Below, in pieces: positions 61,964-64,000 of a stretch of DNA of 64,000 nucleotides (the first letter of the stretch is position 1; each line of letters begins with the position of its first letter). The stretch is from Lascolabacillus massiliensis (lineage in GTDB: Bacteria > Bacteroidota > Bacteroidia > Bacteroidales > Dysgonomonadaceae): positions 870,501-934,500 of the forward strand of contig NZ_CTEJ01000002.1 in NCBI RefSeq assembly GCF_001282625.1. Reading direction: 5' to 3'. Below the pieces are notes generated by a model that was given only the letters and a program-made list of their open reading frames with translations, did not search any database and was not told where the DNA came from. A program made the translations under genes and the position numbers.

Positions 61964-64000
61964 TTAAACTAAATTGGCCATAAGGAATTTTCTGATCTCA
62001 TCGGGATTCTTCTTTTTTCTATTCGCATAATCCACCATCTGAGCCTCATCAATTTCACCAATTCCAAAATATTTAGATTGAGGATGTGAAAAGAAGAGTC
62101 CGCTAACTGATGCATTTGGATGCATAACACCATTCTCAGTGAGTTTTATACCAATCTCTTCTGTTGAAAGAAGATCATGCAATGTAAAATTGGTAGTCTG
62201 ATCCGGAATAGATGGATATCCAACAGCAGGACGAATACCCTGGAACCTTACAGCAAGCATTTCATCTATTGTAAGATCCTCATCACTGGCGTAGCCCCAG
62301 TACTCACGACGAACTTTTGCATGCAACCACTCTGTTGCTGCCTCGGCTAATCTGTCGAGAAGAGACTTCATAAGCAGTCCATTGTACTCATCTCCTTCGA
62401 CACTATATCTCTCAAGCTGATCATCGGCTCCAAAGCCTGCAGTTACAGCAAAAGCTCCTATATAATCCTTCTTGCCTGATTCAAGTGGTGCAGTAAAATC
62501 ACTCAGGCAATAATATTCATTCTTTCTTGACTTTTTCTGTTGACGCAGGAAAGGGAATGCAGTATAATCTTCTTTAGCATCACCTTTAACATAAATAGTA
62601 TCATTATCACTGTATGCTTCATAAATCCCAAATACAGCCCTTATGTAATCCACATCATCTGATACAAATTTATTCAGCATTTCTACAGCATCGTCATATA
62701 GCTTGATAGCTTCTTTTCCTTTTTCACGGTCATCCTCCCTGAAACTTTCAATCCATTTAGCTCTCTCTTCATCACTCTTACCAATCCTTGTAATTGTATG
62801 AAAGCGTGCTGAGAGATTCCATGCAGGAAACAGAAACTTCCAATCCAACCATGGAATTATTTCAGCGATATTTATTTTATCCAATTTTATGCGGCCAAGA
62901 CTATTAGGCTTGTAAGACTCAAAAGAGTTCCAGTCGATTTTATAAGCATTCTCTCTTGCCTCATCAATCGTGACCAGCTCAACTTCTTTTTGTGAATAAT
63001 TCTCTCTGAGTCGCTCATACTCCTCCTTAACTTTTTCAATATACTCCTGCCTGCTCTCTCTATTCATCAGATTAGCCACCGCTGAGGGAGCCTGTGAAGC
63101 ATCTTTCACATAAACTACCGGTCCACTATATTTAGGTTCAATCTTGAGTGCAGTATGCAGCTTAGAGGTTGTAGCACCACCAATCAGCAAAGGTATATTT
63201 AAGCCTGCTTTCTGCATCTCTTCAGCGACTACACCCATTTCGCCAAGTGATGGAGTAATCAGTCCACTCAACCCAACAATATCGGGCTTTTCTTTTTTTA
63301 TTGTCTCAATAATCTTTTCAGGAGGTACCATTACTCCAAGATCTATAATATCATAATTATTACATGACAATACAATTGAAACAATATTCTTCCCTATGTC
63401 ATGAACATCACCTTTTACAGTAGCAAGTAAAATCTTTCCTGCTTTATTTGATTCTTCAGTTGATTTTTCTGCTTCAAGCACCGGCTGTAAAATTGATACA
63501 GCCTTCTTCATAGCTCTTGCTGCCTTAACAACCTGAGGGAGAAACATTTTACCTGCACCAAACAGATTTCCTACACGATTCATACCCTCCATCAGTGGTT
63601 TATCGATAATATCCACAGCTCGGGGGTATATTCTTAGAGCTTCTGCAAGATCCTCCTCCATGTGATCACTGATACCCTTTACAAGAGCATAACTTAATCT
63701 TTCATCAAGAGTATAGTTGCGCCACTCTTCACTTTTTGCTTGTTCAGTATCAGTTGATTTATCTTTTTTAATTTTCTCGGCATAAGCCATTAACCGTTCG
63801 GTAGCATCATCATTCCTGTTGAATATAACATCCTCTACAAGCTGCTTCTCATTTTCAGGAATATCCTCATAAATAACAGATTGTGATGGGTTAACTATTC
63901 CCATGTCGAGACCTGCATTTATAGCATGATAAAGAAATGCTGAGTGCATCAATTCACGTATATAGTCATTCCCTCTGAATGAGAACGAGAGATTACTGAC
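61964..64000 (-). CDS. metH: cobalamin-dependent methionine synthase, C-terminal part
   Basis: Open to the right edge (about 678 residues visible; start outside). Entering residues [17 protein letters not shown] are the end of the pterin-binding domain, followed by the cobalamin cap and Rossmann domain with [31 protein letters not shown] (the DxHxxG cobalamin-binding His motif) and [13 protein letters not shown], then the SAM-dependent reactivation domain ([35 protein letters not shown]). Methylates homocysteine to methionine using methyl-B12. No frameshift seen. Its 5' leader, where a B12 riboswitch may lie, is not in the window. Confidence 0.95.
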   Translation of the reverse strand, partial: VSNLSFSFRGNDYIRELMHSAFLYHAINAGLDMGIVNPSQSVIYEDIPENEKQLVEDVIFNRNDDATERLMAYAEKIKKDKSTDTEQAKSEEWRNYTLDERLSYALVKGISDHMEEDLAEALRIYPRAVDIIDKPLMEGMNRVGNLFGAGKMFLPQVVKAARAMKKAVSILQPVLEAEKSTEESNKAGKILLATVKGDVHDIGKNIVSIVLSCNNYDIIDLGVMVPPEKIIETIKKEKPDIVGLSGLITPSLGEMGVVAEEMQKAGLNIPLLIGGATTSKLHTALKIEPKYSGPVVYVKDASQAPSAVANLMNRESRQEYIEKVKEEYERLRENYSQKEVELVTIDEARENAYKIDWNSFESYKPNSLGRIKLDKINIAEIIPWLDWKFLFPAWNLSARFHTITRIGKSDEERAKWIESFREDDREKGKEAIKLYDDAVEMLNKFVSDDVDYIRAVFGIYEAYSDNDTIYVKGDAKEDYTAFPFLRQQKKSRKNEYYCLSDFTAPLESGKKDYIGAFAVTAGFGADDQLERYSVEGDEYNGLLMKSLLDRLAEAATEWLHAKVRREYWGYASDEDLTIDEMLAVRFQGIRPAVGYPSIPDQTTNFTLHDLLSTEEIGIKLTENGVMHPNASVSGLFFSHPQSKYFGIGEIDEAQMVDYANRKKKNPDEIRKFLMANLV

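Noticed and set aside
1-64000. CRISPR arrays, insertion sequences, prophage, tRNA and rRNA genes
   Set aside because: No direct repeat arrays, transposase or integrase frames, or tRNA/rRNA-like sequences were recognised anywhere in the window.

Overview
This is a chromosomal core region of an AT-rich member of the Bacteroidota, most likely order Bacteroidales (a Dysgonomonadaceae/Porphyromonadaceae-like strict or facultative anaerobe; the family is my inference). Evidence: the Bacteroidota -7 promoter element TAnnTTTG precedes many genes with few Shine-Dalgarno sequences; an arginine pathway with an N-succinylornithine-type transcarbamylase; a protease with a C-terminal T9SS-type sorting domain; a hybrid two-component AraC regulator; and families largely confined to the phylum (DUF4271, DUF5683, DUF6132, DUF6448). 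I see no phage, insertion sequence, CRISPR array, rRNA or tRNA.

Layout. 1-12.6 kb: fragment of a secreted peptidase, RNase H, the hemD and rnpA-yidD-tatD minus-strand groups, LOG-family protein, metK under a SAM-II-type riboswitch, HAD hydrolase, NlpC/P60 lipoprotein, prfB with its programmed frameshift, AI-2E-type permease, TIGR02757 protein. 12.7-20.6 kb: secreted trypsin-like protease, then parA-parB-DUF5683-mltD, then a KamA-family radical SAM enzyme. 20.8-29.4 kb: arginine biosynthesis cluster (GNAT, argG, argC, argD, argF', argB, argE, argH) preceded by a 21-codon leader peptide ending in Arg-Arg-Arg-Ser, which looks like an arginine attenuator. 29.5-31.2 kb: a DUF6448 protein divergent from a His-rich Crp/Fnr regulator with a palindrome between them. 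31.3-34.6 kb: pta, 3-hydroxyacyl-CoA dehydrogenase, ackA (acetate/butyrate-type fermentation). 34.7-38.5 kb: lipoprotein, a hybrid histidine kinase lacking its sensor domain, and rpsF-rpsR-rplI.

38.7-48 kb: zwf-pgl, then def/ruvX/lptB, folB, aminopeptidase P, gamma carbonic anhydrase, PEGA lipoprotein, U32 peptidase. 47.7-49.4 kb: a small redox operon arsR-DUF6132-thioredoxin-DUF302 with a typical ArsR operator. 49.4-64 kb: PorT-like barrel plus LysM/periplasmic-binding fusion, dnaB, catalase, cysteine desulfidase-like protein, DsbD, MazG, DUF2179 protein, threonine aldolase and the C-terminal two thirds of metH.

How it fits together: metK and metH serve the methionine/SAM cycle; the arg cluster encodes glutamate-to-arginine steps that probably run on N-succinyl intermediates; catalase, DsbD, thioredoxin and DUF302 handle oxidative/thiol stress; pta-ackA yields ATP by substrate-level phosphorylation. 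The most interesting signals are regulatory: the Arg leader peptide, the SAM-II element, the Crp/Fnr-type palindrome and the ArsR operator.
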